Positions 34,703 through 43,006 of a stretch of DNA of 64,000 nucleotides are shown here, piece by piece (position 1 is the stretch's first letter; every line of letters starts with the position of its first letter). Position numbers and translations under genes: made by a program. Under the pieces are notes generated by a model. The model saw nothing but the letters and a program-made list of their open reading frames with translations, did no database searches and had not been told where the DNA came from. The DNA comes from Corynebacterium lactis RW2-5 (GTDB lineage Bacteria; Actinomycetota; Actinomycetes; Mycobacteriales; Mycobacteriaceae), in assembly GCF_001274895.1 (NCBI RefSeq), contig NZ_CP006841.1, positions 2,666,001 to 2,730,000 of the forward strand, written 5' to 3'.

Positions 34703-36484
34703 ATGCTGTTCTCAGAGAATCCTCATACTTCGGCCTGCCACAAGGCCACCAGCTCCCAGGCCTCCGCCGAGACTTCAACCAGCTCCGCCCCATTCGCCCC
34801 GTCTCGCCGCTCGGTCCTCCGCGCCGGCGTCACCGGTGCCGCAATCGGCGCAGTAGGACTTTCCTCGTCCGCGACGGCATCTGCGTCCCCGTTTAGCCTT
34901 ACCAGCCCGGGTTTCCTTTCCCCCGAAGCCCCGAAGGAGCAGGAATTCCACGTATTCCAGCACGGCGTGGCCTCGGGCGATCCCCTGCCGGACTCGGTCC
35001 TCATCTGGACCCGCGCTACCTCACACCCCGAGGACACCGCCGGGGCGGGGCAGGGCACGCCTGTCGCCCTAAAGTGGGAGGTCTCCACTGATGAGGGATT
35101 CTCTTCAGTTGTAGCATCGGGCTCCCTGAACACTGACCCGAACGCGGACAACACAGTAAAGGTCGACGTCAAGGGTCTCGCGCCAGAGACCAGCTATTTC
35201 TTCCGTTTCGCCGTCACCGATGGTGATTACAAGGGCGAGGTTTCGCCGGTAGGACAGACCCGCACCTCTCCGGCTGCCGGTTCCTCTCCAGAAAAACTGG
35301 GAATCGCCCTGACCTCCTGCGCAAACTGGGAAAGCGGTTATTTCTCCGCTTACCGCGATATGGCCAATAATGCCGACATCGACATCATCATGTGCGTTGG
35401 CGATTACATCTACGAGTACCCGCGTGGTGAATACTCCGGCAAGGGACCAGTTCGCGACCATCAACCCGCCCACGAAACGATTTCCCTGGCAGATTACCGC
35501 CTGCGCTATGCCACCTACCGCACGGACGCGGACCTGCAGGAGGCGCACCGTCTCAAGCCGTGGGTAGTCACCTGGGATGATCATGAAGTCGCAAATGACC
35601 AGTTCAGAGACGGGGCCGAGAACCATGATCCCAAGAAGGAGGGCGATTTCTACGCTCGCCGCGACGCCGCGATTCAGGCATACCTAGAGTGGCTCCCGGT
35701 TCGCGCGACGGTGTTTTCCAAGGGAGGTCACCTCTATCGCAATTTCCAATATGGCGACCTCGCTGATATCACCATGCTGGATTTGCGGACCTACCGCGAT
35801 GAAGCACCCAAGTTTAAAAACCTTCGACCGGTCGACGACGAGAGCCGTTCCATGATGGGCTCGGAGCAGTTTAATTTCCTACTGGGCCAGTGGCGTTCCT
35901 CCACTGCGAAGTGGCGCCTGGTCGGAAATTCGGTGATGTTTACTCCCGTTCTGATTCCGCCAATGGATCCGGAAGCTACCCGAGCGGTCACCGAGTTGCT
36001 GGGCATCCCGCAGGACGGTCTTCCGTACAACACCGATCAATGGGATGGCTATGCAGCCGAACGCCGCAAGCTAATCAAGATTATGGGAGATGAGGGGTTC
36101 GACAACGTCGTATTCCTCACTGGAGACATCCACAGCTCCTGGGCCTGCGATGTTCCAAATGTTCCGGGCCAATACCCCGATGCCGGTGTTGCCGCGATGG
36201 AAATCGTCTGCACGTCGGTAAGCGCCCCGAACATCGACGACATTGTTCTTCTCCCCCAGGACAACCCAATCTCGCAGGTCGCAACCGACGCGCTGCAGAT
36301 CGCTAATAAGTACGTGAAGTACCTGGAATTCGACCGCCACGGGTACGCTGCTGTGTACGTAGGCCGCGACGACATCCACGTAGATTATCGCCTGGTCGAG
36401 GTTAAGGAAGTCCCGAACCAGCCGTTGTACACCGCCGCCTCTTACCGCGGCGTACGCGGCCAGGGAATCGCTCGCATCGACTAA
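34703..36484 (+). CDS. phoD: Alkaline phosphatase D, Tat-exported
   Basis: 593 residues. A Tat signal carries the twin arginine in APSRRSVLRAGVTGAAIG (about residues 33-50) and ends near TASASPFS. The PhoD_N beta-sandwich (about 75-190) starts FQHGVASGDPLPDSVLIWTRA. The metallophosphatase core has SCANWESGYFSAY, VGDYIYEYPRGEY, TWDDHEVANDQ and FLTGDIHSSWAC, with the Asp, Asn and His/Cys ligands for Fe and Ca of this family. It hydrolyses phosphate esters outside the cell. The start at ATG 34703 lacks a strong ribosome-binding site, so a slightly later start is possible. A terminator follows at 36555. Confidence 0.94.
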   Translation: MLFSENPHTSACHKATSSQASAETSTSSAPFAPSRRSVLRAGVTGAAIGAVGLSSSATASASPFSLTSPGFLSPEAPKEQEFHVFQHGVASGDPLPDSVLIWTRATSHPEDTAGAGQGTPVALKWEVSTDEGFSSVVASGSLNTDPNADNTVKVDVKGLAPETSYFFRFAVTDGDYKGEVSPVGQTRTSPAAGSSPEKLGIALTSCANWESGYFSAYRDMANNADIDIIMCVGDYIYEYPRGEYSGKGPVRDHQPAHETISLADYRLRYATYRTDADLQEAHRLKPWVVTWDDHEVANDQFRDGAENHDPKKEGDFYARRDAAIQAYLEWLPVRATVFSKGGHLYRNFQYGDLADITMLDLRTYRDEAPKFKNLRPVDDESRSMMGSEQFNFLLGQWRSSTAKWRLVGNSVMFTPVLIPPMDPEATRAVTELLGIPQDGLPYNTDQWDGYAAERRKLIKIMGDEGFDNVVFLTGDIHSSWACDVPNVPGQYPDAGVAAMEIVCTSVSAPNIDDIVLLPQDNPISQVATDALQIANKYVKYLEFDRHGYAAVYVGRDDIHVDYRLVEVKEVPNQPLYTAASYRGVRGQGIARID

Positions 36485-36801
36485 AAGCACTGGTCACGGC
36501 TGCGCTCACTGCGCTGTTCACGGCTTGCTGCTCGCCTATTGAAGGTACAAAGATGGGTTCACGCTAGTATCTGCGTGAACCCTTTTTGTATCCCCCACAA
36601 CTATTCCCGATGCCAAAATACGACTCTATTTCATTTTGGACAGGCAAGAAAAATGTCGCATATAATGCAATTAATATCAATCACTCACTAGCATTCCCAC
36701 CCATGTAACAGTTAATCTGCTGTCAATGCTATTGTTTTGCATGGCTTTACATACGCGAATATAAATCAATATATTCATTGTCGAAAGATTCAGGAGCTAC
36801 T
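36485..36801. other. AT-rich gap between phoD and lsr2
   Basis: 317 bases. After the phoD terminator the sequence turns strikingly AT-rich (about 36590-36790), with several TATA/AATAT runs. No gene is seen. It probably contains the lsr2 promoter, and is the kind of DNA that Lsr2-type proteins bind. Confidence 0.6.
36555..36587 (+). terminator. Terminator after phoD
   Basis: Perfect 10-bp arms GGGTTCACGC and GCGTGAACCC around an 8-base loop, followed by TTTTT. Confidence 0.88.
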
Positions 36802-37152
36802 ATGGCACGCCGCGAATTGATTCAATACATCGATGACCTCGATGGAACTCCATTGGAGGAAAAGAACCACCGAGTCGTTCGCTTTTCCTTCCGTGGAAAG
36901 AACTATGTACTCGACCTTTCTCAAGATAATGCCGAGAAATTCGAAGAGGTCCTGGAGCCATACCTGAGTAAGGCAACCATCGACCACGAAACAGTCACGG
37001 CTCCTCGTCGTAAGGGCGCTTCCAATCCGAATGCGGCACAGTCTCGCGATCGTAACCGCAAGATCCGCATTTGGGCCCGTGAACAGGGCTTTGAAGTCGC
37101 TGATCGCGGTGCGCTGCCCAAGGCTATTATCGAGGCATACGAAAACGCCTAA
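36802..37152 (+). CDS. lsr2: Lsr2-family nucleoid-associated xenogeneic silencer
   Basis: 116 residues from ATG 36802, with AGGAGCTACT directly upstream; a TTG at 36778 is rejected. The N-terminal dimerisation domain (MARRELIQYIDDLDGTPLEE ... VRFSFRGKNYVLDLS) and C-terminal DNA-binding domain (IRIWAREQGFEVADRG) are clear. The minor-groove hook, usually R/Q-G-R, reads R102-G103-A104 here, an unusual change. Lsr2 (CgpS in C. glutamicum) coats AT-rich, often foreign DNA and represses it. The AT-rich upstream gap suggests self-repression. yidC follows 39 bp downstream. Confidence 0.95.
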   Translation: MARRELIQYIDDLDGTPLEEKNHRVVRFSFRGKNYVLDLSQDNAEKFEEVLEPYLSKATIDHETVTAPRRKGASNPNAAQSRDRNRKIRIWAREQGFEVADRGALPKAIIEAYENA

Positions 37153-37191
37153 ACCGCTAGTTAGCGACAGTTAGAAGGAGTCAGATCTCAA

Positions 37192-38541
37192 TTGGTCCTC
37201 TTCGAGCCTTTGGTCTATCTGGTCTCCTTCGTACTGAAGGTCTGGCACCTGCTCCTTTCATCAGTGCTGCAATTGCCGGCCTCCCTTTCGTGGACGGTCT
37301 CGATCTTCCTCTTGGTGGTGACAATTCGCTCTGCGATTGTGTATTTCGCGATTCAGCAGTTTGTCTCCAACCGGAAGTCCGCAAATCTGAGGCCAAAACT
37401 CCTCGCGGTCCGCAATTACTATTCGCGCAACCTCGACCCCAAGGCACCCGCCTACGCCAGTTTCGCCAGCTCTAGCATTCGGAAGGAGCACGGGCTCAGC
37501 ACCACAGCCCTGCTCGTTCCCTCATTCATCCAGATTCCCGTATTCATGGGCCTGGTCAGCATGCTGCGGCAAATGCTGGGCTCCGCCGCCGCGCCTGGGC
37601 AGCCGGCCCGTTTCGGTGTCGGCTTCTTATCCCAGGAGGAAGTGTCCCAATTCCTCCACGCCACGCTTTTCGGGCGTCCCCTCCCGGCGTATCTAAATAT
37701 GCGCCCGGACCGCTTCGAGGCACTGGGCATTAGTTACGACTTCCTTTTCGGATTTTGTGCCCCTGCCATTTTCGCCGCGGCTATTTTTACCGCCCTGAAT
37801 CTGAGAATTTCGGCTAAACGCCTCGGCCGCACACTCGATTATTCGAATAAGGTCACGCTGTTACTGAACCGGTTCCTCAGGGCAATGATTGTTATCGCCC
37901 CCATGTCGATTCTCTTTTTCGGCTTCGTCGGCCCCACTGCAGTAGCTCTCATTGCCTATTGGGTGTGCAATAACTTCTGGACTCTGGCCCAGAATTTTCT
38001 CCTCACCCGCTACATTGAAGCAAAATATCCGCTTTCGCCGAAGTTTATAGCACTGCAGAATAGCCAGAAAGCCGAGCACAATACGGTTGCCACAGAAAAT
38101 CGCGCCCTAAAAATTGCCAAACGCAAGGCTAGGCTCGCGGCGATTATCGCCCCTAAACAGACAAGTAGGCTACAGGCCGAATACAGGGCTAAGAAGGACG
38201 CCGTGGAGAAGCGTCGGCAAGCGAAGAAAACCCAAGAACACGCTCGAGCATTGAAGATTGCGCAGGCTCGCTGGGTGATTGGGCAGATGCGGCCTGCCGC
38301 ACAGGATAGCTTCCCCTCGCTAAGCGGCAATGTTCCGCTTCACGACGGCCATGTGCCCTCGATGCCAGGCGCCCAAAGGGCACGAGAGGAAGCGCTGAAG
38401 AAGCAGAAGCGGGTGCAAGCCACCCCGAAGCCTCTTCTGATTACGATGATGCTGGCGCAACAAGCTGGCAAGGGGGCCAGGAATAAAATCCGCAAAGTGA
38501 CGGGTACAGAGCCGTCGAAGTGGAAGCGCTTCCGGGACTAG
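37192..38541 (+). CDS. YidC/Oxa1-type membrane protein insertase (paralogue)
   Basis: 449 residues from TTG 37192 (LVLFEPLVYLVSFVLKVWH), with AGAAGGAG about 13 bases upstream. The 60KD_IMP core is visible: SWTVSIFLLVVTIRSAI, SANLRPKLLAVRNYY, LVPSFIQIPVFMGLVSML, then three further hydrophobic segments. Unlike typical YidC, a long basic tail rich in Lys/Arg/Ala/Gln (about 290-449) follows; such tails can bind ribosomes. The gene is not linked to rnpA or rpmH, so it is probably a second, non-housekeeping copy. It inserts proteins into the inner membrane. Co-transcription with lsr2 is likely. Confidence 0.88.
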   Translation: MVLFEPLVYLVSFVLKVWHLLLSSVLQLPASLSWTVSIFLLVVTIRSAIVYFAIQQFVSNRKSANLRPKLLAVRNYYSRNLDPKAPAYASFASSSIRKEHGLSTTALLVPSFIQIPVFMGLVSMLRQMLGSAAAPGQPARFGVGFLSQEEVSQFLHATLFGRPLPAYLNMRPDRFEALGISYDFLFGFCAPAIFAAAIFTALNLRISAKRLGRTLDYSNKVTLLLNRFLRAMIVIAPMSILFFGFVGPTAVALIAYWVCNNFWTLAQNFLLTRYIEAKYPLSPKFIALQNSQKAEHNTVATENRALKIAKRKARLAAIIAPKQTSRLQAEYRAKKDAVEKRRQAKKTQEHARALKIAQARWVIGQMRPAAQDSFPSLSGNVPLHDGHVPSMPGAQRAREEALKKQKRVQATPKPLLITMMLAQQAGKGARNKIRKVTGTEPSKWKRFRD

Positions 38542-38611
38542 GGCTCTCGGCGTCTAATACGCTGGCGAGGCAGACTGTTGACGGTTAGCTGGGGAGGTTC
38601 GCTAGCGGGGA

Positions 38612-39235
38612 CTAGCTAGTGACAAGATCACGGGCAAGATCGCGAGCCATCTGCAGCGGCGTCAGGTCCTTCGACATTTTAGCCCCAGCCAGGCCACCGT
38701 CGAGATAGAGCATCAGCATGTTGGCGTGTGCAGATGGCATCGTACAGCTATTTTCCCCGAGCAGGGTATGCAGCTGCTGCCACATCCAGGTGCGGTGGGC
38801 CGCTGCGGTCTCGCGAATTTCTTGCTCCGACTCGGTTTCAGGGCGCGGGTACTCACTCGCTGCGTTCTGAAAGTGCGAGCCGCGGAAATCAATCGCCGGC
38901 TGCTCAGCGATGCACTGATCGAAGAAAGCAAGAATCTTCTCCGCTGGGGTGTCCAGCGTGGAGGTGCGCTGCTCCCAAGCCTCACGCCATTTCCGGTCAA
39001 GTTCCTCTAGGTAGGCGATTACGAGCTTGTCTTTGGAGCCGAAAAGCGAATAGAGACTCGCCTTGGCTACATCGGCCTCGCGCAGGATGCGGTCAATACC
39101 GACGACACGAATGCCCTCCGTAGTGAACAGAGACGTCGCCGACGACAACAAGCGCTCACGCGGGCTCGGCCGATTCCGACGACGCGAGGTAGCACGGCCG
39201 CTCTTTGCGCCCTTGCTCGTTGTCGCTTCCGCCAC
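38612..39235 (-). CDS. TetR-family transcriptional regulator
   Basis: 207 residues from GTG 39235 (MAEATTSKGAKSG), with GAGGTACTGCC just upstream. The longer frame to 39301 would run through a likely operator. The helix-turn-helix reads RERLLSSATSLFTTEGIRVVGIDRILREADVAKASLYSLFGSKDKLVIAYLEEL (cited in parts; about residues 25-78), which fits TetR well. The C-terminal ligand domain is helical, and the insertion RGSHFQNAASEYP is typical of a subfamily that often represses its own gene or a neighbouring transporter. The only near neighbours are yidC and the GlsB gene, so the target is uncertain. The effector is unknown. Confidence 0.9.
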   Translation of the reverse strand: MAEATTSKGAKSGRATSRRRNRPSPRERLLSSATSLFTTEGIRVVGIDRILREADVAKASLYSLFGSKDKLVIAYLEELDRKWREAWEQRTSTLDTPAEKILAFFDQCIAEQPAIDFRGSHFQNAASEYPRPETESEQEIRETAAAHRTWMWQQLHTLLGENSCTMPSAHANMLMLYLDGGLAGAKMSKDLTPLQMARDLARDLVTS

Positions 39236-39277
39236 GGCAGTACCTCGTGTCCTCTCAGAATCAAACCGCACAAACAA

Positions 39278-39287
39278 ACCAGTCGGT
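39278..39287. promoter_or_regulatory. Candidate TetR operator
   Basis: ACCAGTCGGT (39278-39287; ACCGACTGGT on the minus strand), next to GTTTG repeats, resembles the ACCGACTGGT core of several TetR operators. It lies about 43-52 bases upstream of GTG 39235. It fits self-regulation. By eye only. Confidence 0.4.
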
Positions 39288-39422
39288 CTTAGTTGATACA
39301 AGCCTAGCTTAGCGCGTGCATTCCAGCCCTACCCAAAGCCCCACCTGTGAAATTTGCGTCGAGTTTCGGGCCAGCGCCGGGCGGGGTGGTGGCTACCGCG
39401 GTAGAAAACGCCGTAGAGACGC

Positions 39423-39456
39423 AAAATCCCGCATGGAAATTCTCATTCCATGCGGG
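39423..39456 (-). terminator. Terminator of the GlsB-type gene
   Basis: CCCGCATGGAA (39428-39438) pairs with TTCCATGCGGG (39446-39456); read on the minus strand it is followed by ATTTTGC. Confidence 0.8.
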
Positions 39457-39508
39457 ACGCTTGCTGCCTGGGCCGGAAGTCCTTCCAGCCCGGAAAAGCT
39501 AGCTGCCT

Positions 39509-39802
39509 TTAGCGGCGCTTCGTAACCAGGCCGACGATGCCGAGAAGAATCACGGCACCAATCAGGCAGGTGATGAAGCTGAAGATCAGGCCACCGCCAG
39601 CAACATCGAAACCGACCAGGGTGAGTAGCCAGCCACCGAGGAAGCCGCCAATAACGCCGACGATAATGTTCAGCACAACGCCCATCTGAGCATCAGTTCC
39701 CATAATCTTGGAGCCAATCCAACCGGCGAGGCCACCGATGATGATCCAGCCGATGAAGCCAAGGCTCGGGGCGGAGGATGCTGCGAGAAGAAGCTCGTTC
39801 AT
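39509..39802 (-). CDS. GlsB/YeaQ/YmgE-family small membrane protein
   Basis: 97 residues with three hydrophobic segments: GFIGWIIIGGLAGWIGSKI, MGVVLNIIVGVIGGFLGGWLL and GGLIFSFITCLIGAVILLGIVGLV, ending in TKRR. The G-rich GWIIIGGLAGWIGSKIMG segment is the hallmark of the transglycosylase-associated family. These proteins are small stress-induced membrane components; no enzymatic activity has been shown. AGGAAAG lies upstream of ATG 39802. It is a single gene with its own terminator, downstream of an AT-rich promoter region. Confidence 0.9.
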   Translation of the reverse strand: MNELLLAASSAPSLGFIGWIIIGGLAGWIGSKIMGTDAQMGVVLNIIVGVIGGFLGGWLLTLVGFDVAGGGLIFSFITCLIGAVILLGIVGLVTKRR

Positions 39803-40073
39803 TTTAAAGTTCCTTTCCTAAGAAAATCTTTCGTATAGAACTCCATTATAGGCTCTATCAAAGAATAGACCAGTTGACCTCGGCCCCAATCCCAAAAATT
39901 CGACCCGTCTTCCCCCACCTACGCCACGTTGTAAAAGTGGAATTAACTTCTCAAAACGCGCATAATAACCGCCATTTATGCAGACCCTGGCCATTATTTT
40001 GTATATAACAAAACCGGCCACCTGCAGTGCGGTAACCGGCAATGTTCGACTTATAAATATTCGATAACGGTTT

Positions 40074-40967
40074 CTAGGACTCCGGGCGAACCACCATCAT
40101 CGGACACGGAGCTGCCTGCAGCAGAGCGCGCGACGTGGAGCCAAGAAGCATGCCCTTGAAGCCGCCGCGACCGTGAGAACCAACGACGAGCAGCTGAGCG
40201 CCCTCCGATGCGTCGGAGATTGCGCGGACAGGACGGTCACGGGTAACAACCTTCTTAACCTGAACATCCGGGTACTTCTCGGAGTACTTAGCCAGTCGAT
40301 GGCCGAGGAGCGCCTTCTGCTCATCCTCCACGACCTGCCACTTATTCTGAGCGGCGGACAGGCCGGCAAGCGAGGCCTGAACCTGCATGTCCATCCAGGT
40401 GTGGACGGCAATCAGCTCAGCGCCACGGGCATCAGCCTCGCGGAATGCGTACTCAGTGGCCTTCTCCGAAACATCGGAGCCGTCAACACCGATGACTACC
40501 GGACCATACTTGGTCTCCTCCGTAACCAGGTTGTCCTCACGGACGACAACAACTGGGCAGGATGCGTGCGAGACGACAGCCGCGGAGACCGAGCCCATAA
40601 CCATGCCGGAGAGACCGCCGAGACCACGGGAGCCCATGACAACCATGGTCGCCTGCTCGGAAAGATCGAGCAGCATGTCAATCGGGCTGCCCTCTTCAAT
40701 CTGGTGGGAGACATCAACGCTCGGTGCGAAAGCAAGCGCAATCTCCTTGGCCTCATTAATCTTCTCTAGCGTCTCGGCCTCGAGGTCATCGTAGAGCTCC
40801 TGGGGAGGAACCATGCCCTCCGCGTAGAGGAACTGTGGCATGGAGTAGCTGCTGACCAGGCGCAGCGGCTCACCACGCTTGACTGCGGTATTTGCAGCCC
40901 ACTTAACAGCAGTCTTCGAAGCTTCCGAACCGTCGATGGCGCAGACTATGATGTTCTGCCTTGGCAT
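40074..40967 (-). CDS. Universal stress protein, tandem UspA domains
   Basis: 297 residues from ATG 40967, with a very strong AAGGAGG. Two Usp domains of about 145 residues each: the first begins IIVCAIDGSEASKTAVKWA and ends VVMGSRGLGGLSGMVMGSVS; the second begins PVVIGVDGSDVSEKATEYA and ends VVGSHGRGGFKGMLLGSTS. Both keep the G-2x-G-9x-G(S/T) ATP-binding pattern. Members respond to starvation, hypoxia or damage and may bind ATP or other nucleotides. Strong codon bias suggests high expression. It is divergent from the pseudouridine synthase gene, with an AT-rich 190-base gap. Confidence 0.95.
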   Translation of the reverse strand: MPRQNIIVCAIDGSEASKTAVKWAANTAVKRGEPLRLVSSYSMPQFLYAEGMVPPQELYDDLEAETLEKINEAKEIALAFAPSVDVSHQIEEGSPIDMLLDLSEQATMVVMGSRGLGGLSGMVMGSVSAAVVSHASCPVVVVREDNLVTEETKYGPVVIGVDGSDVSEKATEYAFREADARGAELIAVHTWMDMQVQASLAGLSAAQNKWQVVEDEQKALLGHRLAKYSEKYPDVQVKKVVTRDRPVRAISDASEGAQLLVVGSHGRGGFKGMLLGSTSRALLQAAPCPMMVVRPES

Positions 40968-41161
40968 TGTCGCCTCCTTGGATTAGGCCCTCTGCAAAAA
41001 AGGAGAGCCAAACACGTTTGTTGTTTCACCCTCCACCCTACCCCCAACATGTGTTCCTCAACAGGGAGCAAAGGTGCCAATCTTGTCCGTTTCGCCGTGA
41101 GAAAACACTCCCCCGGTTCACAACCCGATTCCCGATCCGGTGTACTTGTTAAAGTCAATTT

Positions 41162-42175
41162 ATGCGCCGTCAACCACTGCCTATTCGCGATGGGCTCAAC
41201 CCCTCCCGCATCGCTGCCCCGGGCCGTCGGGGCGATGCTCCGACTCGGGCATGGGATCTTCTTTTTGATACTGTGACCGGGCAAAATCGCCGCCATCCGG
41301 AGGACGATGAAGTAGCGATTGCGCGTCGTTTTGAGCAGGGCCTGGTCGTCCGCGCCAACTCCCAGCCCTACTCCCCGGATGACATGCTGAAGCCCGGCGC
41401 GGAAATGTGGTTCTACCGTACCCCTGCTCCTGAAGTGACAATCGCAGGTCCGATGCCGATTGTCTTTGAGGATGAAAACCTAGTGGTCGTCGATAAGCCT
41501 TCTTTCCTGGCCACGATGCCCCGCGGCAGGCATATTACTGAGACTGCGGTGGTGCGGCTGCGGCGTGAGTTGGACAGCCCGGATCTGGTGCCGGCGCACC
41601 GGCTCGATCGCATGACCTCCGGGCTTTTGATCTTCACGAAGCGCAAGGAGGTACGCGGTGCCTACCAGGGGCTTTTCGCCTCGAATGGGGTGACGAAACG
41701 CTACCATGCGCTGACCTCACCCCGCGCGCTTACTCCCGGCGATTCTCTCCCGGAGGCACCGCTTACTGTCCGCACCCGGCAGCGCAAGATCGCCGGTGAG
41801 CTGCAGGCGTACACCCTAGAGGGGGAACCAAACGCACACACGCTCGTCGAGTCCATTTCGCTTGCCGACATCCCCCCTGGCGCAGAAGGTATTGCTGCAA
41901 CGTTCGCCAAGGTTGCACTGTGGCAGCTGCGGCCCATAACCGGACGGACGCATCAGCTCCGGCTACATCTTTGCGAGCTGGGCTTTCCCATCCTCGGAGA
42001 CCAGGTCTACCCGTCACTCCTCCCCGAGGAGGCAGAGGATACCGCGGCTCCCCTCCATCTGCTGTGCTCCGAGATGAGTTTCACCGATCCTTTTACGGGG
42101 GCGGATCGCACTTTCAAGTCCCGGCGCAGCGTGTTCAATCCGCTTAGTATGCACCTATATGTCAATAGGAAATGA
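41162..42175 (+). CDS. RluA-family pseudouridine synthase
   Basis: 337 residues from ATG 41162. The RluA motif VPAHRLDRMTSGLLIFTKRKEVRGAYQ (cited in parts) includes HRLDRMTSGLLIF with the catalytic Asp. FEDENLVVVDKPSFLATMPRG and LRPITGRTHQLRLHLCELGFPILGDQVY are conserved flanking motifs. The N-terminal part (about 1-95) resembles the truncated S4-like region of this subfamily (RRQPLPIRDGLNPSRI) found in actinobacteria. It isomerises uridine in rRNA or tRNA; the target base is not predictable. The ABC ATPase gene begins 11 bp after its stop. Confidence 0.93.
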   Translation: MRRQPLPIRDGLNPSRIAAPGRRGDAPTRAWDLLFDTVTGQNRRHPEDDEVAIARRFEQGLVVRANSQPYSPDDMLKPGAEMWFYRTPAPEVTIAGPMPIVFEDENLVVVDKPSFLATMPRGRHITETAVVRLRRELDSPDLVPAHRLDRMTSGLLIFTKRKEVRGAYQGLFASNGVTKRYHALTSPRALTPGDSLPEAPLTVRTRQRKIAGELQAYTLEGEPNAHTLVESISLADIPPGAEGIAATFAKVALWQLRPITGRTHQLRLHLCELGFPILGDQVYPSLLPEEAEDTAAPLHLLCSEMSFTDPFTGADRTFKSRRSVFNPLSMHLYVNRK

Positions 42176-42185
42176 GTTGTCCACC

Positions 42186-42965
42186 ATGTCTGATTCCGGC
42201 CCCAAGGCCCATCCCCGCCGTCGCACTGTGGCTACGGCCCCAGTAGCGGCGCATTCGGCGCGGCTTACAAAGCGCTATGGTTCCGGTGATGCGGCGGTGG
42301 TGGCGCTGGATGCGGTGAATATTTCCTTTGCGAAGGGCGAGTTCACCGCGATCATGGGCCCTTCCGGTTCCGGAAAGTCGACGCTGATGCATTGCATGGC
42401 TGGTTTGGACTCGGCGACGGCGGGGCGCACCTACATTGGGGATACGGAGCTGTCCGGTCTGTCCGATTCTCAGATTACGGCGCTGCGCCGTGACCGACTG
42501 GGTTTCGTATTCCAGTCATTCAATTTGGTACCGACTCTCACGGCAGCGGAAAACATCACTCTTCCCGTTGATATCGCGGGGAAGAAGGTCGACCGCAAGT
42601 GGTTCAAGGAGGTCACTACTCGGCTGGGACTCGCTGATCGCCTGTCCCACCGGCCTGCCGAGCTTTCCGGTGGGCAGCAGCAGCGCGTAGCCTGTGCCCG
42701 GGCGATGGTCAGTCGCCCGGAAATCATCTTTGGAGACGAGCCGACCGGAAACCTGGATTCGAACGCATCCAGGGAGGTTCTCACCATTTTGCGGTCCGCA
42801 GTCGACGATATTGGCCAAACGGTTGTGATTGTCACCCATGATGCGACCGCCGCTTCCTACGCTGACCGTGTGGTTTTCCTTGCCGACGGGAAGATTGTCG
42901 ACGAGCTGCGCAATCCTACCCCGGCGGCGATCCTATCTCGCATGGCCGACATTGAAAATCTTTAG
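42186..42965 (+). CDS. ABC transporter ATP-binding protein (MacB/LolD type)
   Basis: 259 residues from ATG 42186 (MSDSGPKAHP). Walker A GPSGSGKSTLMHCMAGLD, Q-loop FVFQSFNLVPTLTAAENI, signature LSGGQQQRVACARAM, Walker B EIIFGDEPTGNLDS and H-loop VIVTHD are all intact. FNLVPTLTAAENITLP is the usual Q-loop pattern of the MacB/LolD/FtsE subfamily, whose partners are FtsX-like permeases. The gene for such a permease follows 41 bp downstream. The complex probably exports a peptide or lipid or acts mechanically at the envelope. An unneeded upstream start at 42159 overlaps the previous gene. Confidence 0.95.
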   Translation: MSDSGPKAHPRRRTVATAPVAAHSARLTKRYGSGDAAVVALDAVNISFAKGEFTAIMGPSGSGKSTLMHCMAGLDSATAGRTYIGDTELSGLSDSQITALRRDRLGFVFQSFNLVPTLTAAENITLPVDIAGKKVDRKWFKEVTTRLGLADRLSHRPAELSGGQQQRVACARAMVSRPEIIFGDEPTGNLDSNASREVLTILRSAVDDIGQTVVIVTHDATAASYADRVVFLADGKIVDELRNPTPAAILSRMADIENL

Positions 42966-43006
42966 GCGCAGCGGAATTTAGGCAGGTAGGAGATAGAAGT
43001 TTCACC

